From Alteromonas sp. ASW11-130 (GTDB lineage: Bacteria; Pseudomonadota; Gammaproteobacteria; Enterobacterales; Alteromonadaceae), in NCBI RefSeq assembly GCF_026183735.1, contig NZ_JAPFRE010000027.1, forward strand, positions 79,703-143,702: 64,000 nt of DNA, read 5' to 3'. A program made the translations under genes and the position numbers. The notes under the pieces were generated by a model. The model did not search any database. It saw only the letters and a list, made by a program, of their open reading frames with translations, and had not been told where the DNA came from. Positions 7,660-17,249 of the stretch are shown in pieces. Every line of letters starts with the position of its first letter. Within the stretch, counting starts at the first letter, position 1.

Positions 7660-9306
7660 TTACATATTGGGATAATTAGGGCCGCCGGCTCCTTCAGGTG
7701 TTACCCAACGAATATTCTGCGAAGGATCTTTTATATCACAAGTTTTACAATGGATGCAGTTTTGCGCGTTTATTTGAAATTTTGGTTGCCCAGCTTCTTC
7801 AACTACTTCATAAACGCCAGCGGGACAGTAACGCTGAGCGGGTTCATCAAATTTAGGTAAATTAACCTCAATGGGAATTGATTTATCTTTTAACTGCAAA
7901 TGGCATGGTTGATCTTCTTCATGGTTTGTATTGGAAAGAAATACCGATGAAAGTTTGTCAAAACTAAGGTCACCATCAGGCTTCGGGTAGTTTATTTTAT
8001 CGTGAGAAGCTGCCGTTTCCATTTTCGCATAATCTTGCGTGTTATCTTTTAGGGTGACAAACATATTGCCACCGAAAAGGTTTTGCTCAATGGTATTAAA
8101 TGCGCCGCCCCAGAAATTACCAAATTTATGAATTGCTGGGCCAAAGTTCCGCGAACTGTAAAGTTCTTTGTGAACCCATGAGCGGGTGAATTTTTCGTCA
8201 AATGAAATAACATTTTTTTGTACTTCATCTGTAGAATAGAGCGCGTCAAAAATTGACTCGGCCGCTAACATCCCGGATTTCATAGCGGTATGGTTACCCT
8301 TGATTTTCGCAAAGTTTAGGGTCCCAGCGTTACATCCTACTAAGAAGCCACCAGGAAATGTCATTTTCGGTAGCGCGTTTAATCCACCTTTTGTAATGGC
8401 TCTAGCCCCGTAAGAGACACGATTCCCTCCCTTTAGATACTGACTGAATAAGGGATGATGTTTCAAACGTTGGAATTCGTGAAAAGGACTTAAATGTGGA
8501 TTTTTATAATCTAAATCGACGATTAACCCCACCAATACCTGATTATTTTCGGCGTGATATAAATAACTTCCTCCCGACGCTTTATCCAAAGGCCACCCTG
8601 CAGTGTGAATGACTAATCCGGGCTGGTGCGCAGATGGATCAATATCCCATATTTCCTTAAAACCAATTGCGTAATGTTGCGCTGTAGCATCTTTATCTAA
8701 TTCAAATTTTTCAATCAGTTCTTTACCCAGATGCCCCCGGCTTCCTTCAGCAAAAACAGTATACTTTGCGCGTAATTCCATGCCGGGCATATAACTATCT
8801 TTATGCTCGCCGTTGACACCAATTCCCATGTCGCCCGTGATGACGCCGCCTACGCTGTTATCATCATTATAAATAATCTCTGCCGCGGGAAAGCCTGGAA
8901 AAATTTCAACCCCTAATGCTTCTGCTTGTTCTGCCAGCCAGCGACATACATTACCCATGGAAACGATATAATTTCCTTCGTTATGCATGGTTTTCGGCGT
9001 CATGGCGTTAGGAAGTTTTCTTGCCTGTGTCTCGCTTGAAAGCAAATAAATTTCGTCTTGCGTTACTGGCGTATTTAATGGCGCGCCCTTTTCTTTCCAA
9101 TCAGGAAATAGTTCATCCAAAGCTTTGGTTTCGAAAACCGCACCCGAAAGAATATGAGCGCCAACTTCTGAGCCTTTTTCTACTACGCAGACCATTAATT
9201 CCTGGTCTTTTTCTTTCGCTAATTGCATTAGTCGACAGGCCGTTGACAGTCCGGCAGGGCCTGCACCAACAATTACCACGTCAAATTCCATTGATTCTCG
9301 TTCCAC
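7660..9306 (-). CDS. Electron transfer flavoprotein-ubiquinone oxidoreductase (ETF-QO)
   Basis: Inner-membrane-associated FAD/[4Fe-4S] enzyme, 548 aa, passing electrons from reduced ETF to ubiquinone during fatty-acid and branched-chain amino-acid oxidation. The FAD dinucleotide motif DVVIVGAGPAGLST is at the N-terminus. The C-terminal ferredoxin-like domain has CPAGVYEV and NCIHCKTCDIKDPSQNI, supplying the four cluster cysteines. Length and ending (GGPNYPNM) match the family. The GTG at 9306 is preferred because GAGGAG lies about 8 nt before it; ATG 9291 lacks this. It is divergent from etfBA across a region with two LiuR-like palindromes, so donor and acceptor proteins are probably co-regulated. 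Confidence 0.96.
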   Translation of the reverse strand: MERESMEFDVVIVGAGPAGLSTACRLMQLAKEKDQELMVCVVEKGSEVGAHILSGAVFETKALDELFPDWKEKGAPLNTPVTQDEIYLLSSETQARKLPNAMTPKTMHNEGNYIVSMGNVCRWLAEQAEALGVEIFPGFPAAEIIYNDDNSVGGVITGDMGIGVNGEHKDSYMPGMELRAKYTVFAEGSRGHLGKELIEKFELDKDATAQHYAIGFKEIWDIDPSAHQPGLVIHTAGWPLDKASGGSYLYHAENNQVLVGLIVDLDYKNPHLSPFHEFQRLKHHPLFSQYLKGGNRVSYGARAITKGGLNALPKMTFPGGFLVGCNAGTLNFAKIKGNHTAMKSGMLAAESIFDALYSTDEVQKNVISFDEKFTRSWVHKELYSSRNFGPAIHKFGNFWGGAFNTIEQNLFGGNMFVTLKDNTQDYAKMETAASHDKINYPKPDGDLSFDKLSSVFLSNTNHEEDQPCHLQLKDKSIPIEVNLPKFDEPAQRYCPAGVYEVVEEAGQPKFQINAQNCIHCKTCDIKDPSQNIRWVTPEGAGGPNYPNM

Positions 9307-9347
9307 AACCCGGCTCCTCTTTTTTATATCTGATCTGCACTATAGCT

Positions 9348-9361
9348 GAAACCAGCGTTGC
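9348..9361. promoter_or_regulatory. PsrA-like inverted repeat before ETF-QO
   Basis: GAAAC-CAGC-GTTGC, one base off the GAAAC-N4-GTTTC pattern described for the fatty-acid regulator PsrA in pseudomonads. It lies 42 nt upstream of the ETF-QO start. A single degenerate match is weak evidence. Confidence 0.3.
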
Positions 9362-9408
9362 AGTTGTCAAATTTATGTAATTATATTGGGTGGGAAAGGT
9401 AAAGCAGG

Positions 9409-9424
9409 TTGACGTTTACGTCAA
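9409..9424. promoter_or_regulatory. LiuR-like operator 1
   Basis: TTGACGTTTACGTCAA, a 16-bp inverted repeat imperfect only at the centre. It resembles the ACGT-N2-ACGT pattern reconstructed for LiuR, the MerR-family regulator of branched-chain amino-acid and fatty-acid catabolism in gammaproteobacteria. Confidence 0.6.
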
Positions 9425-9445
9425 CAGTAAGTACATTTCATTCCA

Positions 9446-9463
9446 GTTTACGTTAACGTAAAC
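9446..9463. promoter_or_regulatory. LiuR-like operator 2 (perfect 18-bp palindrome)
   Basis: GTTTACGTTAACGTAAAC reads the same on both strands. Its centre is 38 bp from that of operator 1 and 136 bp before etfB. The pair, placed between divergent ETF genes, is the expected layout for LiuR control of electron transfer from acyl-CoA dehydrogenases. Confidence 0.65.
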
Positions 9464-9590
9464 GCCCTACATTAAGAAGGGAATCTGAATATATTCGGTT
9501 TTTCACGTGTTTTTTAAAACTATCCAACCAATATGTTGGGTTTACACGTAAAATCCGCAGAGCCTTCAAACTCAACGATTGAGGTAAATC

Positions 9591-10340
9591 ATGAAAATAC
9601 TCGTACCAGTAAAACGAGCTATCGATTATAACGTCAAGGTGAGAGTAAAAGCCGATGAATCCGGCGTTGACCTGACTAATGCCAAAATGGCCATTAACCC
9701 ATTTTGTGAAATCGCGGTTGAAGAAGCCGTGCGTTTAAAAGAAAAAGGCATTGCGACTGAAGTGATTGTCGTTTCTATAGGCGATAAAAGCTGCCAAGAG
9801 CAAATCAGAACAGCATTGGCTCTCGGTGCTGATCGTGGCTTGCAAATTGATGTCGATACTAAACTGGAGTCACTACAGGTTGCAAAATTACTTGCGAAAG
9901 TTGTAGAAGAAGAACAACCGCAGCTGGTTATTTTAGGTAAGCAAAGTATTGACTCAGACAATAATCAAACGGGTCAAATGTTAGCCGCATTAACCGGTAT
10001 GCCTCAGGGTACATTTGCATCTAAAGTGGACGTAGAGGGTGACAAAGTTCATGTTACTCGCGAAATTGATGGTGGGTTGCAAACAGTAGCAATTAATTTG
10101 CCTGCAGTTGTCACCACCGATTTGCGATTGAATGAACCCCGTTATGCATCTCTTCCCAATATTATGAAAGCGAAGCGTAAACCTCTAGAGGTTAAAGCTG
10201 CAGCTGATTATGGGGTTTCATTAGAGTCTAAAGTGAAAGTCGTTAAAGTGACGCCGCCTCCTAAACGGGAAGGTGGGGTGAAAGTAGCAGACGTGGCTGA
10301 ATTGGTGGATAAACTCAAAAATGAAGCGAAGGTGATCTGA
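9591..10340 (+). CDS. etfB: Electron transfer flavoprotein beta subunit
   Basis: 249-aa AMP-binding subunit of the soluble ETF heterodimer, which collects electrons from acyl-CoA and other dehydrogenases. It starts [20 protein letters not shown], typical for EtfB, and has the family signature region [20 protein letters not shown] and the recognition loop around [11 protein letters not shown]. Start ATG is preceded by GAGGT. The stop overlaps the etfA start (TGATG), so the two subunits are translationally coupled. Expression is probably controlled from the intergenic LiuR-like palindromes shared with the ETF-QO gene. Confidence 0.97.
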   Translation: MKILVPVKRAIDYNVKVRVKADESGVDLTNAKMAINPFCEIAVEEAVRLKEKGIATEVIVVSIGDKSCQEQIRTALALGADRGLQIDVDTKLESLQVAKLLAKVVEEEQPQLVILGKQSIDSDNNQTGQMLAALTGMPQGTFASKVDVEGDKVHVTREIDGGLQTVAINLPAVVTTDLRLNEPRYASLPNIMKAKRKPLEVKAAADYGVSLESKVKVVKVTPPPKREGGVKVADVAELVDKLKNEAKVI

Positions 10341-11266
10341 TGTCGATTTTAATTTATGCAGAACATGATAATGTACATCTAAAACCAGAAACCGCGAAAG
10401 TTGTTGGTGCTGCTTCTAAAATGGGCGACGACATTCACATACTGGTAGTGGGTGAAAAGTGTCAGGCCGTAGCTGAAAGTGCGGCTAAGATCGATGGTGT
10501 AGAGAAAGTCTTGCTTGCAGATAATGCCGCTTACGGTCATCAGTTGGCAGAAAATATTGCCGATTTAATGGTATCCATGGCTGAAGGTTATACTCACATC
10601 CTTGCAGCTGCAACGACCACGGGCAAAAACTTCATGCCACGTGTAGCAGCATTACTTGATGTGGCCCAGATTTCTGACATCATAGACGTTGAGTCAGCGG
10701 ATACCTTTGTACGGCCTATTTATGCAGGTAACGCAATCGCTACAGTCCAATCTGAAGACTCTGTTAAAGTGCTTACAGTTCGCGCCTCGGCTTTTGATTC
10801 AGTCGAATTGAACAATTCAGCATCTATTGAGACTATTGAGACTGTCAAAGAAGCCAACAAATCGGCGTTTATCAAAGAAGAGTTAACAGAGTCTGAGCGT
10901 CCTGAATTAACCGCTGCTGAAGTGGTTATTTCGGGCGGTCGCGGTATGCAAAATGGCGAAAACTTTAAGTTATTAGAGGGCATCGCAGATAAGCTTGGTG
11001 CTGCAATTGGCGCTTCTCGGGCAGCCGTGGATGCGGGTTTCGTACCCAATGATATGCAGGTGGGGCAAACCGGTAAAATTGTTGCCCCTCAGCTTTATAT
11101 TGCAGTAGGCATATCCGGCGCTATCCAGCATTTGGCGGGTATGAAGGACTCTAAAGTAATCGTTGCTATCAACAAAGATGAAGAGGCGCCTATTTTTCAG
11201 GTGGCTGATTATGGATTGGTAGCGGATCTTTTTGAGGTGTTACCTGAATTAGAAGATAAGCTTTAA
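10340..11266 (+). CDS. etfA: Electron transfer flavoprotein alpha subunit
   Basis: 308-aa FAD-binding subunit of ETF. The N-terminal adenine-nucleotide hydrolase-like domain is followed by the C-terminal FAD domain with [39 protein letters not shown] and the signature [20 protein letters not shown]. Normal length, no defects. It is translated directly after etfB with a one-base overlap, and a strong terminator follows about 80 nt downstream, closing the operon. Confidence 0.97.
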   Translation: MSILIYAEHDNVHLKPETAKVVGAASKMGDDIHILVVGEKCQAVAESAAKIDGVEKVLLADNAAYGHQLAENIADLMVSMAEGYTHILAAATTTGKNFMPRVAALLDVAQISDIIDVESADTFVRPIYAGNAIATVQSEDSVKVLTVRASAFDSVELNNSASIETIETVKEANKSAFIKEELTESERPELTAAEVVISGGRGMQNGENFKLLEGIADKLGAAIGASRAAVDAGFVPNDMQVGQTGKIVAPQLYIAVGISGAIQHLAGMKDSKVIVAINKDEEAPIFQVADYGLVADLFEVLPELEDKL

Positions 11267-11322
11267 TAAGCGTTACCGGCTAATCAAGCAAAAAAAAATA
11301 AGTATTAAAGAAATAGGTAAAC

Positions 11323-11350
11323 AGTAAAAAGTAAAAAGTAAAAAGTAAAA
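11323..11350. repeat. Tandem heptamer AGTAAAA, four copies
   Basis: Four exact head-to-tail copies of AGTAAAA directly abutting the stem of the etfBA terminator. The reverse-complement unit (TTTTTAC phase) occurs again at 22583-22607 and 57295-57322. Confidence 0.8.
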
Positions 11351-11380
11351 AGGCGGTATCTATCAGATACCGCCTTTTTT
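11347..11380 (+). terminator. Intrinsic terminator of etfBA
   Basis: Stem AAAAAGGCGGTATC / GATACCGCCTTTTT with a 5-nt loop and a six-T run. Its left arm merges with the AGTAAAA heptamer tract. The next 180 nt up to the adaptor gene contain no other feature I can support. Confidence 0.85.
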
Positions 11381-11563
11381 ATTGCATCTAGAGACACATT
11401 TTTTAACAAACTATCACAAGCCTCTGGTAATTAATCACTATAAACTAGTGATTCCAATAATAAGAAGTAATATATGGCGGTAGAAGTTTTATGCTGTCAT
11501 TGTGTAGATCTGAAATCCATGCTTCTTCACATAGTTACAATACTCGCCTTGAAGGGAAAAAGA

Positions 11564-12796
11564 ATGGCAATGCGAAACTCCATGTTATTAAAAAGCGGTA
11601 TCCCGTTACTCATCATTCTAGTAGCAATTATTGCGGCAGCAGTGATGATTGGTGCGAAAAAACCTCCAGAGCAAAAGCCTGTTGAATCCAAGCCATTTTT
11701 GGTAGATGCCATGCAAATTAATAGTGAAGATGTACATTTCAAAGTGTATTCACAAGGAAACGTCATCCCCAAACACCAAACGAACATAAGCGCACAGGTT
11801 AGTGGCAAAATTGTAGAGGTGTCAGATACTTTCGTAGCGGGAGGGTTATTTAATGAAGGTGACTTACTCGTCCGACTCGAACAGGAAGATTATGCCACTG
11901 AACTGAAGTTGGCTGAAGCAGAGTTAGTGCAAGCAAATGCTGCCCTTACCGAAGAAAAAGCACGCGGAAAAGTAGCCGAGCAAGAATGGCGTTCAGTTAA
12001 TTCTTCTATAGCGCCGGAGCTGGGCTTGAGAAAACCACAACTTGCCACTGCACAGGCAAATGTTAAAGCTGCTGAAGCGAAGTTTGAACGCGCCCAACGT
12101 AATCTTGCCAGAACTGAAATCCGGGCCCCCTACGATGGTTTAGTGGTTTCAAAAAATGTAGATCTAGGTCAATTTATTACCACCGGGGCAGTGATAGGCA
12201 CGATTTATTCTACAGATGAAGCAGAGATTAGACTGCCTATCCCCGATAGCGATATGGCCTTTATTGATATAACTAGTCAAATAAAACAAGCTTCACCAGT
12301 AACGCTTACCGCGACAGTAGCGGGCAAAAAAAGAGCTTGGGAAGCGGAGCTTGTTCGCTCTGAAGGCATTTTGGATACAGGAAATCGTGTGATTTATGTC
12401 ATTGCAAAACTTGATGACCCTTATGCCAGAAAAGATACAGATACAACGCCATTGCGGTTCGGCCAATTTGTAGAGGCAGAAATTACCGGAACGCAATCTC
12501 AACAACTTTTTGTACTTCCCCGCAACGTTCTTCGGCTGGACAATACAGTATTACAGGTAACAGATGACAGAAACGTAAAAATCAATCCAGTAGAAGTTGT
12601 CAGAACGAACGCTAATTATGTATACATCTCGTCGGGTTTAGATGAAGAAAGCCAAGTTATTACTAGTGCAGTACCGAACCCGTATAACGGCATGAAGGTG
12701 CGGCTTCCGGGAGATGAAGTGCCCACGAACGCGACTCCTGAAAATGATAAAGCTGATGATTCTTCAAGTATTGACGCACGCGAGGCTGCAAACTAA
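11564..12796 (+). CDS. RND efflux periplasmic adaptor (membrane fusion protein)
   Basis: HlyD/AcrA-type adaptor, 410 aa from the chosen start, linking an inner-membrane RND pump to an outer-membrane channel. An N-terminal anchor (SGIPLLIILVAIIAAAVMIGA) is followed by the first half of a barrel-sandwich/lipoyl domain (ISAQVSGKIVEVSDTFVAGG), a helical hairpin rich in A/E/K, and the second lipoyl half (TEIRAPYDGLVVSKNVDLGQ). The frame is open from ATG 11474, but ATG 11564 has GAAGGGAAAA upstream and places the membrane anchor properly. Its stop overlaps the start of the pump gene. No outer-membrane partner or regulator is next to it, and the substrate cannot be inferred. Confidence 0.9.
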   Translation: MAMRNSMLLKSGIPLLIILVAIIAAAVMIGAKKPPEQKPVESKPFLVDAMQINSEDVHFKVYSQGNVIPKHQTNISAQVSGKIVEVSDTFVAGGLFNEGDLLVRLEQEDYATELKLAEAELVQANAALTEEKARGKVAEQEWRSVNSSIAPELGLRKPQLATAQANVKAAEAKFERAQRNLARTEIRAPYDGLVVSKNVDLGQFITTGAVIGTIYSTDEAEIRLPIPDSDMAFIDITSQIKQASPVTLTATVAGKKRAWEAELVRSEGILDTGNRVIYVIAKLDDPYARKDTDTTPLRFGQFVEAEITGTQSQQLFVLPRNVLRLDNTVLQVTDDRNVKINPVEVVRTNANYVYISSGLDEESQVITSAVPNPYNGMKVRLPGDEVPTNATPENDKADDSSSIDAREAAN

Positions 12797-15700
12797 TGGA
12801 AAAGATAGATACCCAACGTGGTGTAATAGCTTGGTTTGCCCGTAATTCAGTGGCCGCTAACTTGTTAATGTGGATACTGATCGTTGGCGGAATTCTAGGC
12901 GCTTTTGGTATTCAAAAGCAGATTTTTCCAGCATTTGATATAAATGTTATCAATGTGCGCGTGCCTTATTTGGGAGCGGCTCCCCAGGAAGTTGAAGAAG
13001 GGGTGATTGTTAAAATCGAAGAGGCTGTGAAAAATCTTGAAGGCATTAAAAAGATTACTTCCACTGCTACCGAAGGAATGGGAACCGTCAGTATCGAGGT
13101 GGAAGAAGACTACGATGTTCAGGAAGTATTGGACGAAGTAAAAGTACAGGTTGATGCTATACCGACTTTTCCCCTCAATACCGAAAAACCGGTCGTTTAT
13201 AGACAAAAGATTCAGCAAGATGTTATTTGGGTGTCGGTTTATGGTGATGCTTCTGAACGCGAGTTAAAAGAATTTGCTAAAGATATGCGAGATACTGTGG
13301 CGAATCTACCTGGTATCTCTAGTGTAGAAGTGGTGGGAGCTCGCGATTATGAAATTTCCATCGAACTATCTGAAGCCGATCTTCAAAAATACAATCTAAC
13401 GTTTGCTGAAGTCGTCAATAAGGTAAGGCAGTCCAGCGTAGACTTACCTGGTGGGTCGATCCGCACAGAAAACGGCGATATTTTACTTCGCACTAAAGGG
13501 CAAGCGTATACCGGCTGGGATTTTGCACAAATTGTGCTATTGAATGATAGCTCAGGCTCTCGCGTCACCTTAGGTGATGTGGCCTACATTAATGATGGAT
13601 TCGTTCAGGAAAATCAATATTCAATGTTCGATGGCAAGCCATCGGTTAGCATGCGAGTTAGAGCCGTAGGTGATCAGAATGCGCTGGAAATCTCTAAAGC
13701 TGTAAATGGTTATTTAGAAAAAGCGGAAGAATCTCTTCCTGCCCATATTAACGCTTCAACATGGGGTGATAGTTCATTTTACTTGGCTGACCGTCTCAAT
13801 ATGATGTTAGAAAACATGTTATTCGGTGGGCTTTTAGTATTTTTAGTCCTGTCCTTGTTTCTAAAAATTAAACTCGCCTTCTGGGTAATAGTTGGATTGC
13901 CAGTGTGTTTTTTAGGCACGTTATTGGTTATGCCTCTCGATATGGTAGGGGTGTCGATAAATCTTTTAAGTTTATTTGCATTCATTTTAGTGCTCGGGAT
14001 AGTAGTTGATGACGCTATTATCATGGGTGAGTCTGCTTATTCTGAAATTGATCGCAAAGGGCATAGTACTGACAATGTTATTGCAGGGGTGAAGAAAGTG
14101 GCCATGCCTGCCACGTTTGGAGTGTTAACTACTATCGCTGCTTTTTCTCCCATGTTGATGGTTTCGGGCCCATTTGGGGTTATCTGGAAAACCATTGGTT
14201 CTGTGGTCATCGTTTGTCTTATTTTTTCATTGATTGAATCTAAATTAATTCTTCCTGCTCATTTGGTTCATATGAATTTGAAGCCCTATGATCCAGCTAA
14301 GGCAAATAGGTTACAACGCTTTAGAGATATTTTTAGTGAGGGCATAAAAACATTTGTCGAAATGAAATACGCGCCGTTTTTGAAAAAGGCAGTAAAAAAC
14401 AGGTACACAACGCTCGCAACATTTTTAGCTATGCTGATATTAACCATAGGATTATTTGGTGGGGGCTTAGTTCGGTTCGTATTTTTCCCCGATATTCCAA
14501 GTGATTTTATGATGGCAACGGTTGAGATGGAACCAGGTTCTTCGCTTTCTCAGCGGGACTCGGCTATCGATAGCTTACAACGTGCGATGCAGCGTATGGA
14601 TGACACAATTAAGCAGGAAAGCGGTGAGGGTGTAGTAAAGCATGCTATAGCTTTTGACACAGGAAACCTTGGTGGACAAATATTTGTAGAGCTCACTAAG
14701 GGTGAAAACCGCGAGATGACTGATTTCGAGATTCATCAAAAATGGCGCGATGAAATGGTCGAGATTCCTGGTGTGAAGACATTTAATATAGGTTCTCCCG
14801 GAGGCCCTGGCGGTGGTGCAGACGTAAGTTTTGAATTTTCTTCCCATGATATCGAAGCGTTAAGAAGCATTAGTCAGGAACTTAAGGATAAATTAGCTAC
14901 TTATGATGGTGTGGCAGATATTAATGATACATTCGCTGGGGGAAGTGATGAGATTCAGTTGTCACTAAAACCTCAAGCAGATGCGCTAGGCATCTCTTTA
15001 CAGCAACTTGGGCAACAAGTTCGATATGGATTCTACGGTGCCGAAGTACAGCGCTTGCAAAGGGATGAAGAAGAAATCAAAGTAATGGTGCGTTATCCTG
15101 AGTCTGAGCGTAACTCAATCGAGCATCTAGAATCTATGCGGATCAGAGCCCCCAATGGTGACGATATACCGTTTGAAGAAGTTGGCGAAATGACGGTTGG
15201 CAAAGGGTTTGATTCAATCATACGGGTCGATGGTGACCGTTCTGTAACGGTGACCGCAAAAGTTGATAAGGGAATACTTGATCCAGGTGAAGTGACCCGC
15301 GATGTCGTCTCTAGTATCATACCTGAGCTAAAAGACAGATATCCGCAAGTTAAATTTCAATTACAGGGTAACTCAAAAGAACAAGGCGAAGCTATGTTAA
15401 GCTTGGCCAAAGGCCTCTTGTTTGCATTATTTGCGATTTACGCCTTGTTAGCTATCCCGTTGCGCTCTTATTCTCAGCCATTAATTATTATGTCAGTTAT
15501 CCCATTTGGTATTGTAGGGGCGATTGTCGGACATCTATTACTCGGTAAAGCAGTAAGTGTATTATCCATATGCGGCATCATTGCCCTATCTGGTGTGGTG
15601 GTTAATGATAGTTTAATAATGGTAGATTTCGTAAACCGTGCCCGTAAAGAAGGACACAACTTGATTGGAGCTGCTATCAGTGCAGGTACGCAACGGTTCA

Positions 15701-15948
15701 GGGCTATTGTTCTAACCTCATTAACAACGTTTATGGGGTTATTGCCAATTGTTTTTGAACGCAGCTTACAAGCACAAATAGTCATTCCAATGGCAATATC
15801 GTTGGCGTTTGGAATCTTGTTTGCAACTGTGATCACATTGCTATTGGTCCCGTCTTTATACGTAATTCTCGACGATATCCGCGGTTTATTTAGAAAACGA
15901 ACCAAGGAAAGTCGAGAGAGCAGCGAAACTGCATCTGTATCGAGTTAG
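12796..15948 (+). CDS. RND efflux permease (AcrB/MMPL superfamily)
   Basis: 1050-aa inner-membrane proton-driven exporter, normal length for a hydrophobe/amphiphile RND pump. TM1 is near the N-terminus (SVAANLLMWILIVGGILGAF), then a large periplasmic loop and a block of membrane segments. The adjacent aspartates of the proton relay are visible in LGIVVDDAIIMGESAY. A second loop and a second membrane block follow, the latter with SICGIIALSGVVVNDSLIMV. The glycine-rich SPGGPGGGADVSFEF stretch is in the second porter region. Start overlaps the adaptor stop (TAATG). Drug, fatty-acid or detergent export are all possible. Confidence 0.92.
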   Translation: MEKIDTQRGVIAWFARNSVAANLLMWILIVGGILGAFGIQKQIFPAFDINVINVRVPYLGAAPQEVEEGVIVKIEEAVKNLEGIKKITSTATEGMGTVSIEVEEDYDVQEVLDEVKVQVDAIPTFPLNTEKPVVYRQKIQQDVIWVSVYGDASERELKEFAKDMRDTVANLPGISSVEVVGARDYEISIELSEADLQKYNLTFAEVVNKVRQSSVDLPGGSIRTENGDILLRTKGQAYTGWDFAQIVLLNDSSGSRVTLGDVAYINDGFVQENQYSMFDGKPSVSMRVRAVGDQNALEISKAVNGYLEKAEESLPAHINASTWGDSSFYLADRLNMMLENMLFGGLLVFLVLSLFLKIKLAFWVIVGLPVCFLGTLLVMPLDMVGVSINLLSLFAFILVLGIVVDDAIIMGESAYSEIDRKGHSTDNVIAGVKKVAMPATFGVLTTIAAFSPMLMVSGPFGVIWKTIGSVVIVCLIFSLIESKLILPAHLVHMNLKPYDPAKANRLQRFRDIFSEGIKTFVEMKYAPFLKKAVKNRYTTLATFLAMLILTIGLFGGGLVRFVFFPDIPSDFMMATVEMEPGSSLSQRDSAIDSLQRAMQRMDDTIKQESGEGVVKHAIAFDTGNLGGQIFVELTKGENREMTDFEIHQKWRDEMVEIPGVKTFNIGSPGGPGGGADVSFEFSSHDIEALRSISQELKDKLATYDGVADINDTFAGGSDEIQLSLKPQADALGISLQQLGQQVRYGFYGAEVQRLQRDEEEIKVMVRYPESERNSIEHLESMRIRAPNGDDIPFEEVGEMTVGKGFDSIIRVDGDRSVTVTAKVDKGILDPGEVTRDVVSSIIPELKDRYPQVKFQLQGNSKEQGEAMLSLAKGLLFALFAIYALLAIPLRSYSQPLIIMSVIPFGIVGAIVGHLLLGKAVSVLSICGIIALSGVVVNDSLIMVDFVNRARKEGHNLIGAAISAGTQRFRAIVLTSLTTFMGLLPIVFERSLQAQIVIPMAISLAFGILFATVITLLLVPSLYVILDDIRGLFRKRTKESRESSETASVSS

Positions 15949-16102
15949 CAATACCTGTATGGAATATGCGTGCTCCATCGCGTGTAAAAGGTATAAAAAG
16001 TTTGACAAGTCAACTTCGGAAAGGGGCTGTGGCTCTAAATCAAGCGAGATGCAGAAAGTTAGGTTTGAGAGGCAGTAATAATCTTAATTAACCATTGCAT
16101 GA

Positions 16103-16128
16103 AAAGCCCGATAAGTATATCGGGCTTT
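16103..16128 (+). terminator. Terminator downstream of the RND operon
   Basis: Eleven-base perfect stem AAAGCCCGATA / TATCGGGCTTT with a 4-nt loop, 150 nt after the permease stop. The T-run is short (TTTGT). The stretch from 15949 to here holds no ORF. Confidence 0.7.
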
Positions 16129-16171
16129 GTGTTAATGACATTCAGTTGTCTATTATTTCGTATACACGCGA

Positions 16172-16206
16172 AAAAGCCCCGGCAACGTATGTATGACGGG
16201 GCTTTT
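16172..16206 (-). terminator. Terminator of infA
   Basis: Stem AAAAGCCCCG / CGGGGCTTTT with a 15-nt loop, 35 nt after the infA stop; U-run on the minus strand. Confidence 0.75.
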
Positions 16207-16241
16207 GAATTCTAGGTAGTTATTGCTGATAAATTGACAGC

Positions 16242-16460
16242 TTACCGGGCACGATAGATTATGCGACCTTTGGTCAAATCGTAGGGTGTCATCTCAACCG
16301 TTACTTTGTCACCGGTTAATATACGAATATAATTTTTACGCATCTTTCCTGAAATATGGGCAGTCACAACGTGACCGTTTTCAAGCTCAACACGAAACAT
16401 GGTATTTGGCAGGGTATCTAATACCGTCCCTTCCATTTCGATACAATCTTCTTTTGCCAT
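16242..16460 (-). CDS. infA: Translation initiation factor IF-1
   Basis: 72-aa S1/OB-fold protein that binds the ribosomal A site during initiation. Sequence [20 protein letters not shown] through [12 protein letters not shown] and [11 protein letters not shown] matches IF-1 along its full length. It follows aat and bpt on the same strand (75 nt gap after bpt), the order widely conserved in gammaproteobacteria, and ends in its own terminator. Confidence 0.98.
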   Translation of the reverse strand: MAKEDCIEMEGTVLDTLPNTMFRVELENGHVVTAHISGKMRKNYIRILTGDKVTVEMTPYDLTKGRIIYRAR

Positions 16461-16535
16461 TGAAAGCAGTTACCTCAGTAAGTCTAAATTTTTGCCGCGC
16501 AGACATTAACCAATATGGCTTAATGTGTAAAGCGG

Positions 16536-17249
16536 TTAGATGGATTTTTTATCTATTCTACACCATTTTCCGTCACTAAACCTCTCATGAGGGAAAAAAC
16601 GTGTTTTATAATTCATTTTTTTACACCCCTCTACCTGATATCCCAGATACAAGTATGCTTTATTTAAACGAGCGGCATACTCGATTTGTTTTAAGATCAT
16701 ATAAGTACCTATTGACCGCTCCGCATATAAAGGATCGAAAAAAGTATACAACGCAGAGAGCCCCGAATGACCAAAATGATCTTCTATAATATCGGTTACA
16801 GCAACAGCAATGAGTTGCTCGTCGTTATACGCTTCGATAAATAAGGGCTGCTGCCATGAACACGTAATAAAACTATTGAATTGGTCTACGCTGGGAGGAT
16901 ACATAGTACCATCGGTGTGCCGCGTAGAAATGTAATTATTGTAGAGCGGATAGTAATTGCCTTTCGGTTTGTAACTCAATTCCGTGCCAATTGATTTATT
17001 GCGCGAAAGCACACGCTTTTGACTTTTGGTAAGGGCAAAGTCATTTACTGGAATCCTGATTGATTCACATGCCTGACATTGGGGACAGTGAGGGCGGTAG
17101 ATTTGTTCACCGCTACGGCGAAAACCGACTTGAATGAGTTGCGCATAACGTTGGGAAATAAAGTTTTCGTTGCTTGCAAACACAAGCAATTGCTCATGTT
17201 GTCCTGGCAGGTAGCTACAGGAAAATGCCTGAGTTATGCCAAATTTCAT
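16536..17249 (-). CDS. bpt: Aspartate/glutamate leucyltransferase (Bpt)
   Basis: 237-aa aminoacyl-tRNA-protein transferase that adds leucine to N-terminal Asp or Glu of proteins, making them N-degron substrates for ClpS-ClpAP; homologous to eukaryotic arginyltransferase ATE1. Seen in the sequence: CSYLPGQHEQLLVF near the start, GFRRSGEQIYRPHCPQCQAC with its cysteine cluster, and LYLGYQVEGCKKMNYKTRF near the end. The frame opens at 17282, but ATG 17249 overlaps the aat stop as ATGA and begins MKFGITQ, as in the family. With aat upstream, both leucyl-transfer branches of the N-degron pathway are encoded by one operon. Confidence 0.93.
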   Translation of the reverse strand: MKFGITQAFSCSYLPGQHEQLLVFASNENFISQRYAQLIQVGFRRSGEQIYRPHCPQCQACESIRIPVNDFALTKSQKRVLSRNKSIGTELSYKPKGNYYPLYNNYISTRHTDGTMYPPSVDQFNSFITCSWQQPLFIEAYNDEQLIAVAVTDIIEDHFGHSGLSALYTFFDPLYAERSIGTYMILKQIEYAARLNKAYLYLGYQVEGCKKMNYKTRFFPHERFSDGKWCRIDKKSI

